Program-made: the position numbers and the translations under genes
Part shown: one piece after another, positions 30,154 to 38,232 of the stretch
Layout: every line of letters begins with the position of its first letter
Position numbering within the stretch: the stretch's first letter is position 1
Origin: a virus
Length of the DNA: 38,232 nt
Reading direction: 5' to 3' (one strand)
Virus record (IMG/VR): IMGVR_UViG_3300023049_000018
Location: 1 to 38,232 of that record
Notes under the pieces: model-generated
Told to the model about the DNA's origin: nothing
The model's database searches: none
What the model saw: only the letters and a program-made list of their open reading frames with translations

Positions 30154-30564
30154 TTAGTATTGTGGATTTACGAATGCTGACGGGTCGATAGTTGCGTGTT
30201 CGCCGTCTGCATATTCTGACCCCATTGATATGTCGCTGGGTCTTTCTTCTGAGTACGCAAGAATGCTTTCTGTTTCGACCATGCGATAGTCTTTTTCACC
30301 AGTTCCGTCATCTAGACTAAATGCCCGGGTCCATCTACCATGTTCTATTAGAATCCATTCTCCGACGGAATACGGATCTTTATTGTCAGGTCCGATACTG
30401 TAAACTTTGGCCCAGCGAGGATAGATACCTCGCGTTTGGCCGTCGTCATCTGTTAGCACAATACCTGACTTTGTTTTCTGTTCACCAAAGTGCATATCAG
30501 TAACGATAACTCGATTACCAATAGCAGCTGGCTTACCTTTTATAGTATTAATGTTTATAGCCAT
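30154..30564 (-). CDS. GroES/gp31-like co-chaperonin
   Basis: 136 aa (T4 gp31: 111). The barrel start IGNRVIVTDMHFGEQKTKSG contains the mobile loop (FGEQKTKSGIVLTDDDGQT) that would bind GroEL, and the roof/return strands read RWAKVYSIGPDNKDPYSVGE then WILIEHGRW. The C-terminal ~35 residues are an extra acidic tail. T4 gp31 replaces GroES to fold the major capsid protein; the same role is inferred. Confidence 0.78.
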   Translation of the reverse strand: MAININTIKGKPAAIGNRVIVTDMHFGEQKTKSGIVLTDDDGQTRGIYPRWAKVYSIGPDNKDPYSVGEWILIEHGRWTRAFSLDDGTGEKDYRMVETESILAYSEERPSDISMGSEYADGEHATIDPSAFVNPQY

Positions 30565-31013
30565 TATTCACCTTTTTTAACAAAATCGCCTTCTTCGTTC
30601 TCTTCCCATTCAGCTTCTTCGCTAGCAGTTGGTTTTTGCTCCTCTTCGACCGCTGGTTTTTCGACCTTTTTACGAGTGCTTTTTGATTCAACCTTAGGTT
30701 GTTGTTTTGATTCAGCCTTAGGTTGTTGTTTTGATTCAGTATCTACAACAGTGTCGGTATTTTCTACTTCTACAGATTCTTCAGAAGCCGCAGGCTCGTT
30801 CGGAACACCTTGTGTGCTTTTGTAGTAGTCATTTACAATGTCTTCTCTTTTACGAACAATCTTCCCGCCAGCCCCAAGTTCATCGCCCCTGGCGTTTACT
30901 CTGGCGTTGCCAACTGCTGCTACTAGTTCGTTTTTCTTGCGCAGCACATCCATATCAATTTCACGGCCACGCATTGTTTTATAAGTGTGTTGCCCTGTTT
31001 TTCTCATTGCCAT
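30564..31013 (-). CDS. conserved marine phage protein with repeat tail
   Basis: 149 aa. The N-terminal ~65 residues (TYKTMRGREIDMDVLRKKNE, AVGNARVNARGDELGAGGKI, VRKREDIVNDYY) match a conserved domain I recall from marine T4-like phages. The remainder is acidic and disordered with an 8-residue repeat ESKQQPKx. One-base overlap with the co-chaperonin gene. A structural role is possible. Confidence 0.68.
   Translation of the reverse strand: MAMRKTGQHTYKTMRGREIDMDVLRKKNELVAAVGNARVNARGDELGAGGKIVRKREDIVNDYYKSTQGVPNEPAASEESVEVENTDTVVDTESKQQPKAESKQQPKVESKSTRKKVEKPAVEEEQKPTASEEAEWEENEEGDFVKKGE
30685..30739. repeat. 24-bp tandem repeat
   Basis: Two full copies (30685-30708 and 30709-30732, one base different) plus a partial third. 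It encodes ESKQQPKA/ESKQQPKV/ESK, keeping frame. Confidence 0.85.
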
Positions 31014-31044
31014 GTTATTTTTCCTCCTAACATTATGTTATTAC

Positions 31045-31560
31045 TTACCGCATAAACTCATGGAAGTCTAGGTCATATTTGATTGAATGTATTCTATGAA
31101 TACCGATTAAATATAAAACAAAACTAGCCACACTACTTCCTCGGCCTACTCCCCACAGAATTTTATTTTGCCTCATGAAGTCTACTAGGTATATCATGTA
31201 ACGTAAAATATTTAGCAAGTTGCGGCTGGAGTACTCTTCGAGTTCGGATTTAAGTCGACTAGTTTCGGCCTGTGTGTTACACATTGGGGTTAGATAATCT
31301 ATGAGGTTTATGTTTTGATATTCACTAGGCATGAGCCAAATAGCTTGTAACGCAGTATCGAACTCGTTAACTTCAGTGTTTAATGATTTATACTCCGTTA
31401 GTTTTGCCAACCCGAATCTTTTAGTAGCCGAATTGAATTCTTCGACTGCTGCCGGCGAGTCACAAAGTACTTGCGTACACTTGTCAACGTGGCCGGCATA
31501 GATCATATCTGTGAGGTCTTTTTCAGTAAACCTAGGAACGCCTAATGAATCTATTTTCAT
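31045..31560 (-). CDS. short DnaE/PolC-like protein with GRGS motif
   Basis: 171 aa. The last ~45 residues read LRYMIYLVDFMRQNKILWGV then GRGSSVASFVLYLIGIHRIH and YDLDFHEFMR. This equals the 'GxGRGS...A/S...YLLGIT.IDPL.Y.L.FERFL' segment of bacterial DNA polymerase III alpha. The catalytic aspartates that follow in DnaE are absent because the protein ends there. Similar short proteins occur, as I recall, in marine myoviruses, so this is probably a stable form rather than a fresh truncation. Function unknown; nucleotide binding is possible. Confidence 0.7.
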   Translation of the reverse strand: MKIDSLGVPRFTEKDLTDMIYAGHVDKCTQVLCDSPAAVEEFNSATKRFGLAKLTEYKSLNTEVNEFDTALQAIWLMPSEYQNINLIDYLTPMCNTQAETSRLKSELEEYSSRNLLNILRYMIYLVDFMRQNKILWGVGRGSSVASFVLYLIGIHRIHSIKYDLDFHEFMR

Positions 31561-31569
31561 TTATATAGT

Positions 31570-31803
31570 TTAATTGATATTTATTAATCCGTCAAGATCA
31601 TTATTGTTATCTTCTGCCTGTTTTTGATATGCTCGCATTCTACGAGACGCCGACTCTGTCCTATACATATCAAGTATTGTAAGAATTTGCTGTCTTACAT
31701 TCACGTTAGACGTCTGCCAGTATTTTCGCCCCAATTCCACGACTTTTTTGTCTACTTCTTGGTCTGTTAATATACTAAAGTTGTCAACTAATGGATTGAA
31801 CAT
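31570..31803 (-). CDS. conserved small marine phage protein
   Basis: 77 aa. It starts MFNPLVDNFSILTDQEVDKK and reads VVELGRKYWQTSNVNVRQQI, ending NDLDGLININ. I recall this as a widespread small protein beside virion genes in cyanophages. Helical, soluble, with CCGGAG before the ATG. No known function. Confidence 0.68.
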   Translation of the reverse strand: MFNPLVDNFSILTDQEVDKKVVELGRKYWQTSNVNVRQQILTILDMYRTESASRRMRAYQKQAEDNNNDLDGLININ

Positions 31804-31826
31804 AAATTACTCCGGTTTTAGTTTGC

Positions 31827-33566
31827 TTACGTACCCAGTACGACCCAGGCTGCTCCGTCCCATCCTTGGAATTCGAAATTGCTTGTATTAAATATAACAG
31901 TGCCGGCTGCGGCACTTACTCCGTACTTGGAATCTCGACCTGCTGTTGTATAACTCGGGAACGCTAGTGTGTCAGACGGAGTAACAATGTCTGTACTACC
32001 ACCACCAGAGATTGTCCCAATAAACGTACCGTCAATCTCTTTTGTAGCAGCGTTTACTAAGACTGTGCCGTCTCCTGCAAGTACATCGCCTGATATATCG
32101 CCTGTCGAGCCCGATATTTCCCCAACAAACGTTCCATTAATTTCTTTCGTTGTGGCATTTACAAGTACAGTTGAGTCGTTTGCTACTACATTGCCATTGA
32201 CATCACCCGTTACATCTCCTGTCACTTCACCAACAAATGTACCGTCGATTTCTTTAGTTGTATAGTTTACAAGTACAGAGTTGTCAACTGCAAATACGTC
32301 ACCAGTTAGGTCACCTGTGACATTCCCGGTCAAATCGCCGGTAACATCTGCTAATACTGTCCCAACAAATACACCCGATAACTCTTTTGTATTCGCATTA
32401 ACTAGCACAGTCGAGTCGGTTGCAATAACGTTACCTGTTATGTTACCAGTAACGTTACTTTGTACAGTACCGATAAATATTCCGTCGATTACCTTTGAGG
32501 TGTTATCAACTAGTACAGTTGCGTCGTCTGCAATTACGTTGCCAGTGAGGTCACCGATAACATTGCCGGTAACATTGCCAGTAACACTTCCAGTTACGTC
32601 ACCAATTACGTTGCCTGTCAAATCCCCAGTGACTTCACCAACCACTTCGCCAGTTAAGCTGCCAGTTACGTCGCCAGTTACGTCGCCTGTAAGTGTTTTG
32701 TTAATGTGATCAATTAGTACAGCACCATCGCTTGCCTTTACATCTCCAGTTAACGTAGCTGTAAGTGTGTCAAGCTGTGCTGCTTCCCAAGTTGAGCTAT
32801 TCGAGTCAAATATTAAGAGATCGCGGTCATTGGGATTAGCGGAGTTTACGTTACTGATATCGTCAACATCTGCTACGGCTAAACTAGAAACTGTAATGTT
32901 ACCAGTGACTTCAAGGTCGCCTTCTATTGTTGTGTTGCCTGTAATGTCATTAGTAGCCGACACGTTATCGTTGTACCTGCCAAGATACTTAGCGTAGACT
33001 GTTGTGCCATTGTCGTAAGACCAGAACTCTATTATTTTTGAATTAGTATCTGACGAGAGTTCAATATTAAGTTTACCAGGCCCACTGTCAGACGGTGAGT
33101 TGCCTGTTTTATTGAATCCCGAACCAGGCGACATGAATGTTGCGCTGCCCTCCCCTATAAATGACACTGTATAAGGCCCAGAGTTAGCACCGATAAGTTC
33201 TACAACTACCGATGCTACATTTTGATTCGGCCACCCTGCTAACGTAAAAGTCATGCTACTGTCAACTTCGTATAAGTGATAATGGCCGTTACTTATATTA
33301 ACTTCGGTAGCTCCTAGTACAGTGCCTCCATCAATATACGTTAACGTCATGGTGTCGAGGTTAACTCTGACAAGACTATTATTAGCAAAATCATTATCCT
33401 CGTCCTTGCGGGCCGAGTTATCCTGCAAATTAGTAATCTCAGATCTTGCGTCACCAAGACTGGTTTTTATTATGTTGAAATTGTCTCTAAAACCTTGTGT
33501 GTTGTTATCGACACCAGCTTTTGGAAATCCTGGGTCGATTGTTTCGAATTCTATATTACTAGCCAT
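31827..33566 (-). CDS. virion structural/fibre protein with Gly-Asp-Val-Thr repeats
   Basis: 579 aa. The N-terminal ~60 residues (IDPGFPKAGVDNNTQGFRDN, FNIIKTSLGDARSEITNL) are an attachment-type segment shared in style with neighbouring proteins. Residues ~215-540 are built from short G-D-V-T-G-N-type repeats alternating with 'VLVNxxTKEIDGTFVG' units, giving a long beta-helical or fibrous shaft. The C-terminal part (RDSKYGVSAAAGTVIFNTSN, FQGWDGAAWVVLG) looks like a tip domain. A late-type promoter (33589-33596) and AAGGA precede it. Confidence 0.78.
   Translation of the reverse strand: MASNIEFETIDPGFPKAGVDNNTQGFRDNFNIIKTSLGDARSEITNLQDNSARKDEDNDFANNSLVRVNLDTMTLTYIDGGTVLGATEVNISNGHYHLYEVDSSMTFTLAGWPNQNVASVVVELIGANSGPYTVSFIGEGSATFMSPGSGFNKTGNSPSDSGPGKLNIELSSDTNSKIIEFWSYDNGTTVYAKYLGRYNDNVSATNDITGNTTIEGDLEVTGNITVSSLAVADVDDISNVNSANPNDRDLLIFDSNSSTWEAAQLDTLTATLTGDVKASDGAVLIDHINKTLTGDVTGDVTGSLTGEVVGEVTGDLTGNVIGDVTGSVTGNVTGNVIGDLTGNVIADDATVLVDNTSKVIDGIFIGTVQSNVTGNITGNVIATDSTVLVNANTKELSGVFVGTVLADVTGDLTGNVTGDLTGDVFAVDNSVLVNYTTKEIDGTFVGEVTGDVTGDVNGNVVANDSTVLVNATTKEINGTFVGEISGSTGDISGDVLAGDGTVLVNAATKEIDGTFIGTISGGGSTDIVTPSDTLAFPSYTTAGRDSKYGVSAAAGTVIFNTSNFEFQGWDGAAWVVLGT
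31990..32710 (-). repeat. degenerate fibre repeats
   Basis: About 50-residue units containing VLVN..TKEI(D/N)GTFVG followed by runs of G-D-V-T-G-N. At DNA level they are related imperfect repeats, likely able to recombine and change shaft length. Confidence 0.72.
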
Positions 33567-33588
33567 TGTTATTCCTTGTAAGTTTAAT

Positions 33589-33596
33589 TATTTATC
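33589..33596 (-). promoter_or_regulatory. T4 late-type promoter element
   Basis: GATAAATA on the minus strand, 22 bases before the ATG at 33566. Confidence 0.65.
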
Positions 33597-33600
33597 GTGA

Positions 33601-36600
33601 CTATTCGTTAAATCGATAATTTGCGAATATTATATATCTTTCTTCGTCAACACCTAGGGCACTATCTACGATATACCTATCAATGTCTAGATCAATCATC
33701 TTGAAGTCAAATTCGTCATTTGCTAGTGCATTTTGTACATTAAGTAGAACGTCGGCACTTCTCCCTGGTTTACAGTATGCGAGTGGTATAGCTGTAACGT
33801 ACCCTATTTCTTGCACAGAGTTAGCTTGCGGAGTACGCATCCAAAGTGGTAAGTATTCTCGTTGAGTTTTTCCTAGTTCTCTGATTCTATCTCTCATGTT
33901 ACTAGTGTTAGACAAATAGCGCAAAGTATCGCCGCCTTGGTTTATAGTCACTCCGTCACTATCAGCCTTGACAGTGTTTTGGTACGGGTGATTCCTTAAT
34001 TTTTTAGTAGCGTCCACGTCAGTGTCGTCAGCATCCATGTCATCGTATGCGCTACTATCAACTGTAATCGCCTGTTTAGTATCAATTATAAATTGTTTAT
34101 TAGTGTCGCCGTTCTTTGAATCGGCTGGATCTATTACTTCAACGTACACTACTTCGTACACTATATTATTTGTCCCAGGGTCTTTTGCAATCGCTCGTTT
34201 TACTGCTCCTGTTTTATACCTGCGTCTTTTGTGGTTCTTTGCAGCAGCAGCAACAAAATGATCTAGCGTCTTGCTCTCTATGCCAGCAAACGCTAGCATT
34301 CTTACTCTAGTTCTGATACCAAAATTTGGGTCGTTTGGCCTGAATATGTCATTAGGTGGAAATATATTCGGATTGCTTACGAAACGACTAAACTCGTCTC
34401 GCAAATGTTCTTTCATAAACGGTTGCATATACAAGTTGCTATAAAGAGTCGAATCCAGATCCGAGACTGTTAGTCTGAATGTACGAGTTTTAGCATTGAA
34501 CTGAAACCGGTCTGCTGCCCTTACTGTAAATTCAAATACTCTGTCGAAGCTCGTGTCTCCGGAATCGAATGTAGTAACGCCATTATCGAGCCTTGTTAAC
34601 CCTAGTTGGTCGTCATTAGCAAACTGTCTTGGCTCCCCGATTATTTCACCTCGGTATGATAGTCTTAGCCCTGCTGGCAGCTCACCACTAACTAGCGTGT
34701 AAACTAATCTGGTGTCCGGCCCCGAAGTTTCGGCTTTAACCTTTGCTGTAGAAGTAAAGTTTGCTGTTATAGTTCCTAGATCGCTTGGCGTGATCCAAGT
34801 AATGTCGCTTTCAACATCACCAAGAACCTTAACAGTAAATGTTCTTGTCTTGTTGGGGTTAGTAATGTCTTGATTTGCTTCTGAGTTTAGCTCTTTGGTT
34901 ATAACATCGTCTTCGAACGCTCCGATGCCAATAATCTGACCGTTTGAAAATGTCCGCCCCTGTCCTAGCGGTTTGTCAAGTAAAACAAGACTCCTTGAGC
35001 TGTCTATTTTACTAAATGATAAGTCATTAACTTCTGAGCCGCTAACAAAGATAGCTTTTAATCGAGCTAAACTCACATTACTAGTTTCGGCTGTAATAAA
35101 CCTAACATTGTCTTCTGTTGCGTTGATTATAGTTACTGGCCGAGCGTCTGAAGAAGATATTCTATTAATTGCACTAGCAAGAGTTTCGTTGCCACCTTCA
35201 GGCGGATCTACTTCGGCCGCTGCATAATTTATTGTAATATTACTAGATGGACTTCCTATACTCCATTCGACATACGGGGTAATCTTCGTTACTGTGTATT
35301 TCTCAGTATTACTATAGACAATGTCTTTGTCGGTCCACCTTTGCGATGTAACATAGTCAAGCCGATCTATAAAAAACGAGCTTACCTGGCTCGTGATTTC
35401 TTCAGCTAGAGTGAATTGAAGATCTGCAACTAACACGTCTTTGAGAGTAATTATGTCGTAGTCAGGATTTGAGTTGTTGACACTATTAACAACATACTTT
35501 CTTCCTCGTATTACAATAGTTTTCTGCCTAAGAGCGTTAATATCATCTATACCGTCGTTTTCAACTCCGAGCGGAAGCTTATAAACTTTAAAACTTTTTG
35601 TACCTGATAACGTGTCTTCAAAGAGCTGAAGTGTAATTATAGCAATATTAACGTCAAACGAGTACCTAGTTGCGTTAATAGTAAACGTGTACTCTTTCAC
35701 AGCAGCAGGTTGCCGTGGTATGTTTCCTGTAATCTCTCCTATTTGCGGGTTTAGTTTGGTTCTAGGAGGCAGAATGCTTAGTGTACCGTCAGGGTTTAAC
35801 TCTTCCTTGTTATAAACCACAACTCCTTCGAGCGTTCCTGTATCAAGTGTGTCTAGGTAAAGAGTAACATTGTTGTCCGCTCTAACAAACCCCAAGTCAG
35901 AAGGAGTTATCCATCTCGGCGTTCGGATGTTTGTGGAATCAGCGGTAAATACACCATTACTCACCTTCATAATAGTGTTATCAGCCTTAACAAAGTCGTC
36001 GCCAACTACGTATATCCTAAACTTTCGACGGACTGGTCCCGAAGTTTCATCGGCAACGTTAACTGCAAACTCGTAATATCTGTTTAGTTTTCTTGGTGTA
36101 CGTGATGGAAAATTAAAGTCGTAAGTAACAGTGTCATAGAAGAAACTTCCAAAGCCGTTATCGCTTAGTATCGAATAGTCCATTGGATAGTTATCGTACA
36201 CCGTCGAGTCGAACCCTCCATTACCGGCTTGCTTGTCGAGTGCAAGAAGCGGTTCTACAACGCCCTGCAGCCTACCATCAGGAGTTAATTGTATGCCAGG
36301 CGGAAGTGTGCCGTCACCTGCGGCAATGTAAAAATGAAGATTATCTCCAGCAGGCAGGTCAGGGTCTACAGCAGTTAAGCTAAAATTAATAATCTCGTTA
36401 TCAAGAATAAACAACGCGCCGTTGGGTCCGATTGGTAACTGTCCAGGTTGAGTAAGCCACCTTGGTGCATCTGCCCCTACAACAATTAACCTAAAGGTTC
36501 TATCTTGCAAGCCGTCTTGGTTAGACGCCCTTAGTACAAAAGTATATTCTGTCTCTTGTAATACCTCTAACGGCGTGCCTACTATCTCGGTTCCTTGTAA

Positions 36601-36753
36601 TCGTAGGCCGCCTGGCAACTTCCCACTAATTAACGTCACAGTAACACCTTGAGTTGTCTCCAGGGGGAGACTAAGGTCGCTGCCAGCTAGTGACACTCGT
36701 TCAATAAGAGTTTTCAGTAAAAAATTGTTTGGTTTAGTCCAAAGATTTGCCAT
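33601..36753 (-). CDS. large virion protein with repeated Ig-like (cadherin-type) domains
   Basis: 1050 aa. Several segments follow the 'putative Ig' pattern: GKLPGGLRLQGTEIVGTPLE then TEYTFVLRASNQDGLQDRTF; PPGIQLTPDGRLQGVVEPLL; SGELPAGLRLSYRGEIIGEP then FEFTVRAADRFQFNAKTRTF. Each ends before a linker like 'WITPSDLG'. The C-terminal ~250 residues are different and more alpha/beta. Such proteins are tail or baseplate-associated in marine myoviruses. A late-type promoter precedes it. Confidence 0.78.
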   Translation of the reverse strand: MANLWTKPNNFLLKTLIERVSLAGSDLSLPLETTQGVTVTLISGKLPGGLRLQGTEIVGTPLEVLQETEYTFVLRASNQDGLQDRTFRLIVVGADAPRWLTQPGQLPIGPNGALFILDNEIINFSLTAVDPDLPAGDNLHFYIAAGDGTLPPGIQLTPDGRLQGVVEPLLALDKQAGNGGFDSTVYDNYPMDYSILSDNGFGSFFYDTVTYDFNFPSRTPRKLNRYYEFAVNVADETSGPVRRKFRIYVVGDDFVKADNTIMKVSNGVFTADSTNIRTPRWITPSDLGFVRADNNVTLYLDTLDTGTLEGVVVYNKEELNPDGTLSILPPRTKLNPQIGEITGNIPRQPAAVKEYTFTINATRYSFDVNIAIITLQLFEDTLSGTKSFKVYKLPLGVENDGIDDINALRQKTIVIRGRKYVVNSVNNSNPDYDIITLKDVLVADLQFTLAEEITSQVSSFFIDRLDYVTSQRWTDKDIVYSNTEKYTVTKITPYVEWSIGSPSSNITINYAAAEVDPPEGGNETLASAINRISSSDARPVTIINATEDNVRFITAETSNVSLARLKAIFVSGSEVNDLSFSKIDSSRSLVLLDKPLGQGRTFSNGQIIGIGAFEDDVITKELNSEANQDITNPNKTRTFTVKVLGDVESDITWITPSDLGTITANFTSTAKVKAETSGPDTRLVYTLVSGELPAGLRLSYRGEIIGEPRQFANDDQLGLTRLDNGVTTFDSGDTSFDRVFEFTVRAADRFQFNAKTRTFRLTVSDLDSTLYSNLYMQPFMKEHLRDEFSRFVSNPNIFPPNDIFRPNDPNFGIRTRVRMLAFAGIESKTLDHFVAAAAKNHKRRRYKTGAVKRAIAKDPGTNNIVYEVVYVEVIDPADSKNGDTNKQFIIDTKQAITVDSSAYDDMDADDTDVDATKKLRNHPYQNTVKADSDGVTINQGGDTLRYLSNTSNMRDRIRELGKTQREYLPLWMRTPQANSVQEIGYVTAIPLAYCKPGRSADVLLNVQNALANDEFDFKMIDLDIDRYIVDSALGVDEERYIIFANYRFNE

Positions 36754-36772
36754 ATAATGTCCTTTATACAGC

Positions 36773-36780
36773 TATTTATC
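36773..36780 (-). promoter_or_regulatory. T4 late-type promoter element
   Basis: GATAAATA on the minus strand, 19 bases before the ATG at 36753, with AAAGGA between. Confidence 0.65.
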
Positions 36781-36783
36781 GTA

Positions 36784-37500
36784 TTATACAAGACTACCGA
36801 AATCAGTATTAAATGGCGCTGGAGCCGTTATTGTCCCGTAGTCAACAGCAACTTGCAGAGTTAAGAAGTCGTAGAAACTAGAAACATTGAAATCAATACT
36901 TCCAAAATCTAAGTTGTTAAAGAACGCAACAATCTCGTCTATATCAACCCCTGCTATAGAACCAAACAGCGTTCCAAAGAAACTTCCGCCTATAAACTGC
37001 TCGCCCCGGACTTGATTGGCATTTACGATATTGTTAGACTGAGCGTCTAAACTTCCTGATAAAACAGGACTTGGGTCTTCTGATAGTCTAGATAGTTTTG
37101 TGCTTTCAATTACTATGCTGTTGTCTTGTACATCAAGTCTAGTGTTCACGTCAAGGCCGCCAAACACACGTAAGCTTGACCCTGCTGTAAGTGTAAAGCT
37201 TCCTGAATCAGTTATAACAGGAGTAGCTATAAGCGTGTTAGGCGCAGATATTTCAATACTGTCTTGGTTTTCTGTTACTGCAATATTAGTACCTGCTGTT
37301 ATGCTTCTAAACTCTAAGTCATTGCCTGACTTTCCTTTGAAAACTTTAGCGCCGCCGCCGGCGCTTATTCCGTCAACAGTGTCGCTAAAACGAATATCAA
37401 ATTCTTCAAAGTTCTGGTTTATCTTTCTAAACGCTACCCGTAGTTCGTCACCGGTCCCGTCGTTTGCAATGTTTCCAATGTTAATATGTTCAATTGACAT
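36784..37500 (-). CDS. virion structural protein
   Basis: 238 aa. The N-terminal motif IGNIANDGTGDELRVAFRKI then NQNFEEF recurs in the next gene upstream, and looks like a common attachment or trimerisation module. The rest is beta-rich (GTNIAVTENQDSIEI, GSFTLTAGSSLRVFGGLDV). A late-type promoter and AGGAAA precede it. Confidence 0.72.
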   Translation of the reverse strand: MSIEHINIGNIANDGTGDELRVAFRKINQNFEEFDIRFSDTVDGISAGGGAKVFKGKSGNDLEFRSITAGTNIAVTENQDSIEISAPNTLIATPVITDSGSFTLTAGSSLRVFGGLDVNTRLDVQDNSIVIESTKLSRLSEDPSPVLSGSLDAQSNNIVNANQVRGEQFIGGSFFGTLFGSIAGVDIDEIVAFFNNLDFGSIDFNVSSFYDFLTLQVAVDYGTITAPAPFNTDFGSLV

Positions 37501-37522
37501 GGTATTTCCTAAGTAGTTACAG

Positions 37523-37530
37523 TATTTATC
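37523..37530 (-). promoter_or_regulatory. T4 late-type promoter element
   Basis: GATAAATA on the minus strand, 22 bases before the ATG at 37500. Confidence 0.65.
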
Positions 37531-37536
37531 GATGGC

Positions 37537-37830
37537 TTACAGATTAGCTATCCTTGACTTAAAATCTGTAAAGTCTGTGCTTTCGTTTACAATAGTCTTG
37601 AGCTCTTGCTTACTAACATATCCCGGGATTGTTCCTGAGACTCCGTCTATTATAATAGTGCTGTCATCGGCAAACACCGAACCAATAAGGTCTCCTGTGA
37701 CGGTTCCAGTCGCAATATCTCCGCTATATAGCTCATCGAAGTTTTCGTTTATTTTTTCGAATGCGAGCCTTAACGGATCGCCGTCACCTTTGTTAGGACT
37801 ACTTCCTAAATTTATTATTTGCTTTGCCAC
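37537..37830 (-). CDS. small virion protein sharing an N-terminal module with its neighbour
   Basis: 97 aa with GTG start at 37830 behind GGAGGG. It reads MAKQIINLGSSPNKGDGDPL then RLAFEKINENFDELY, the same module as at the start of the next gene, followed by a short G-D-L-I-G-S repeat and VSKQELKTIVNE. Probably a short fibre or fibre-linked protein. Its start lies inside the previous gene by 32 bases. Confidence 0.65.
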   Translation of the reverse strand: MAKQIINLGSSPNKGDGDPLRLAFEKINENFDELYSGDIATGTVTGDLIGSVFADDSTIIIDGVSGTIPGYVSKQELKTIVNESTDFTDFKSRIANL

Positions 37831-37942
37831 GCGGGCGTCCCTCCACTGCTACTCTTAGTCTGTTAGATGTATTGGCAACAACAGTTATGTTGGTGCCTTC
37901 GTCTTTAGTTGTAACTCTCTTCCCTTGCTTTTTTTTAGACAT
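37799..37942 (-). CDS. 47-aa basic protein
   Basis: An ATG at 37942 behind GGGAG opens MSKKKQGKRVTTKDEGTNIT, continuing VVANTSNRLRVAVEGRPRGK. It is strongly basic at both ends. It starts three bases after the end of the partial gene upstream and overlaps the next gene. Tight packing and ribosome site support it. Function unknown. Confidence 0.55.
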   Translation of the reverse strand: MSKKKQGKRVTTKDEGTNITVVANTSNRLRVAVEGRPRGKANNKFRK

Positions 37943-37944
37943 CG

Positions 37945-38232
37945 TTATCTCCCTACTACTACTTCAATTTGACCTTTGCCGTCGGTGTCTTTAGTCTGAA
38001 TAGCTTTGCCTATCATTGTGCCAGGCACCGGGTTATTATTAACGCACCCGTACCCCGGAACTCCGCTAGTTGTAATAATGTCACCTTTTTGCACCTTGCC
38101 AATAACCTTACAAGGAACTCGACCTTGTAGTGCTAATGCCACTACGTTCTCCCCAGTTAGTCCGGAGTTCATTAGGTGCGCTGGCTTTGTTGACACAACA
38201 CCAGCAGCTCGATAGTCGCCTTTATTGGTTGT
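37945..38232 (-). CDS. virion protein, C-terminal part (enters from the right edge)
   Basis: 95 codons are visible with no start; the frame is open through the edge. It reads GDYRAAGVVSTKPAHLMNSG, ALALQGRVPCKVIGKVQKGD, IITTSGVPGYGCVNNNPVPG and ends GQIEVVVGR. This 'S-T-x-P-A-x-L-M-N' to 'G-K-A-I' layout is a C-terminal domain I recall from long tail-fibre or structural proteins of marine myoviruses. The rest of the gene lies outside. Confidence 0.7.
   Translation of the reverse strand, partial: TTNKGDYRAAGVVSTKPAHLMNSGLTGENVVALALQGRVPCKVIGKVQKGDIITTSGVPGYGCVNNNPVPGTMIGKAIQTKDTDGKGQIEVVVGR

Noticed and set aside
30661-30740. CRISPR-like repeats.
   Set aside because: Only two and a part copies, directly adjoining with no spacers, and encoding an in-frame peptide repeat.
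31578-31585. AATAAATA upstream of the DnaE-like gene as a late promoter.
   Set aside because: It is inside an AT-rich gene end and lacks the G/T first base of the well-placed elements; not convincing.
32269-32709. Long plus-strand open frame opposite the fibre repeats (repeating 'P-V-T-S/L').
   Set aside because: It is the mirror of the GDVTGN repeats; no ribosome site or plus-strand promoter is present.

Overview
This window is a piece of a tailed-phage genome of the T4-like (marine myovirus) kind. The evidence is a DNA polymerase (gp43), clamp loader (gp44) and sliding clamp (gp45) of T4 type, DsbA, a DexA-like exonuclease, a gp31/GroES-like co-chaperonin, PhoH, MazG, thymidylate synthase, DHFR, peptide deformylase, and many small proteins that recall conserved unknowns of cyanophages and pelagiphages. 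The host cannot be read from the sequence; no photosynthesis gene, tRNA gene or integrase is visible. Nearly every gene is on the minus strand; phoH is the one clear plus-strand gene.

Layout, left to right (opposite to transcription). 1-6.6 kb: the edge of a tRNA-guanine-transglycosylase (DpdA-like) gene, gp45, gp43 encoded in two pieces by a split intein, small genes and dsbA. 6.6-16.6 kb: a long, tightly overlapping run that starts with dnaJ, peptide deformylase and clpA (clpA carries a class 3 intein), then unknowns, a nucleotidyltransferase and a ParB-like protein. 16.7-20.1 kb: a lysis cassette (EF-hand holin candidate, nested spanin pair, GH19 endolysin) and two conserved unknowns. 20.2-21 kb: phoH on the plus strand with a shared terminator. 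21-24.3 kb: an early-type nucleotide-metabolism operon (dhfr, thyA, small proteins). 24.5-29.7 kb: gp44 in two pieces by a split intein, with a homing endonuclease gene between the pieces and a second complete intein in the C-terminal piece; upstream are a nuclease-tailed unknown, dexA and a small membrane protein. 29.8-38.2 kb: mazG, co-chaperonin, a short DnaE-like protein, and long virion structural/fibre proteins.

Promoters fall into two visible classes. Near-consensus sigma-70 promoters (TTGACA-17-TATAAT type) lie upstream of gp45, dsbA, the dhfr/thyA operon and the dexA-gp44 operon, as expected for early genes. T4 late-type elements (GATAAATA/TATAAATA) lie upstream of structural and lysis genes.

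The main unusual content is protein splicing: four inteins in three genes, each interrupting a catalytic motif (polymerase motif C, clamp-loader Walker B, clamp-loader sensor 1, ClpA P-loop). Two are split inteins breaking the gene in two. Homing endonucleases are present intact, embedded, and as remnants. A second oddity is a roughly 68-nt plus-strand segment at 17035-17102 that carries both halves of the 23S rRNA helix 69/I-CeuI-site region in swapped (circularly permuted) order.
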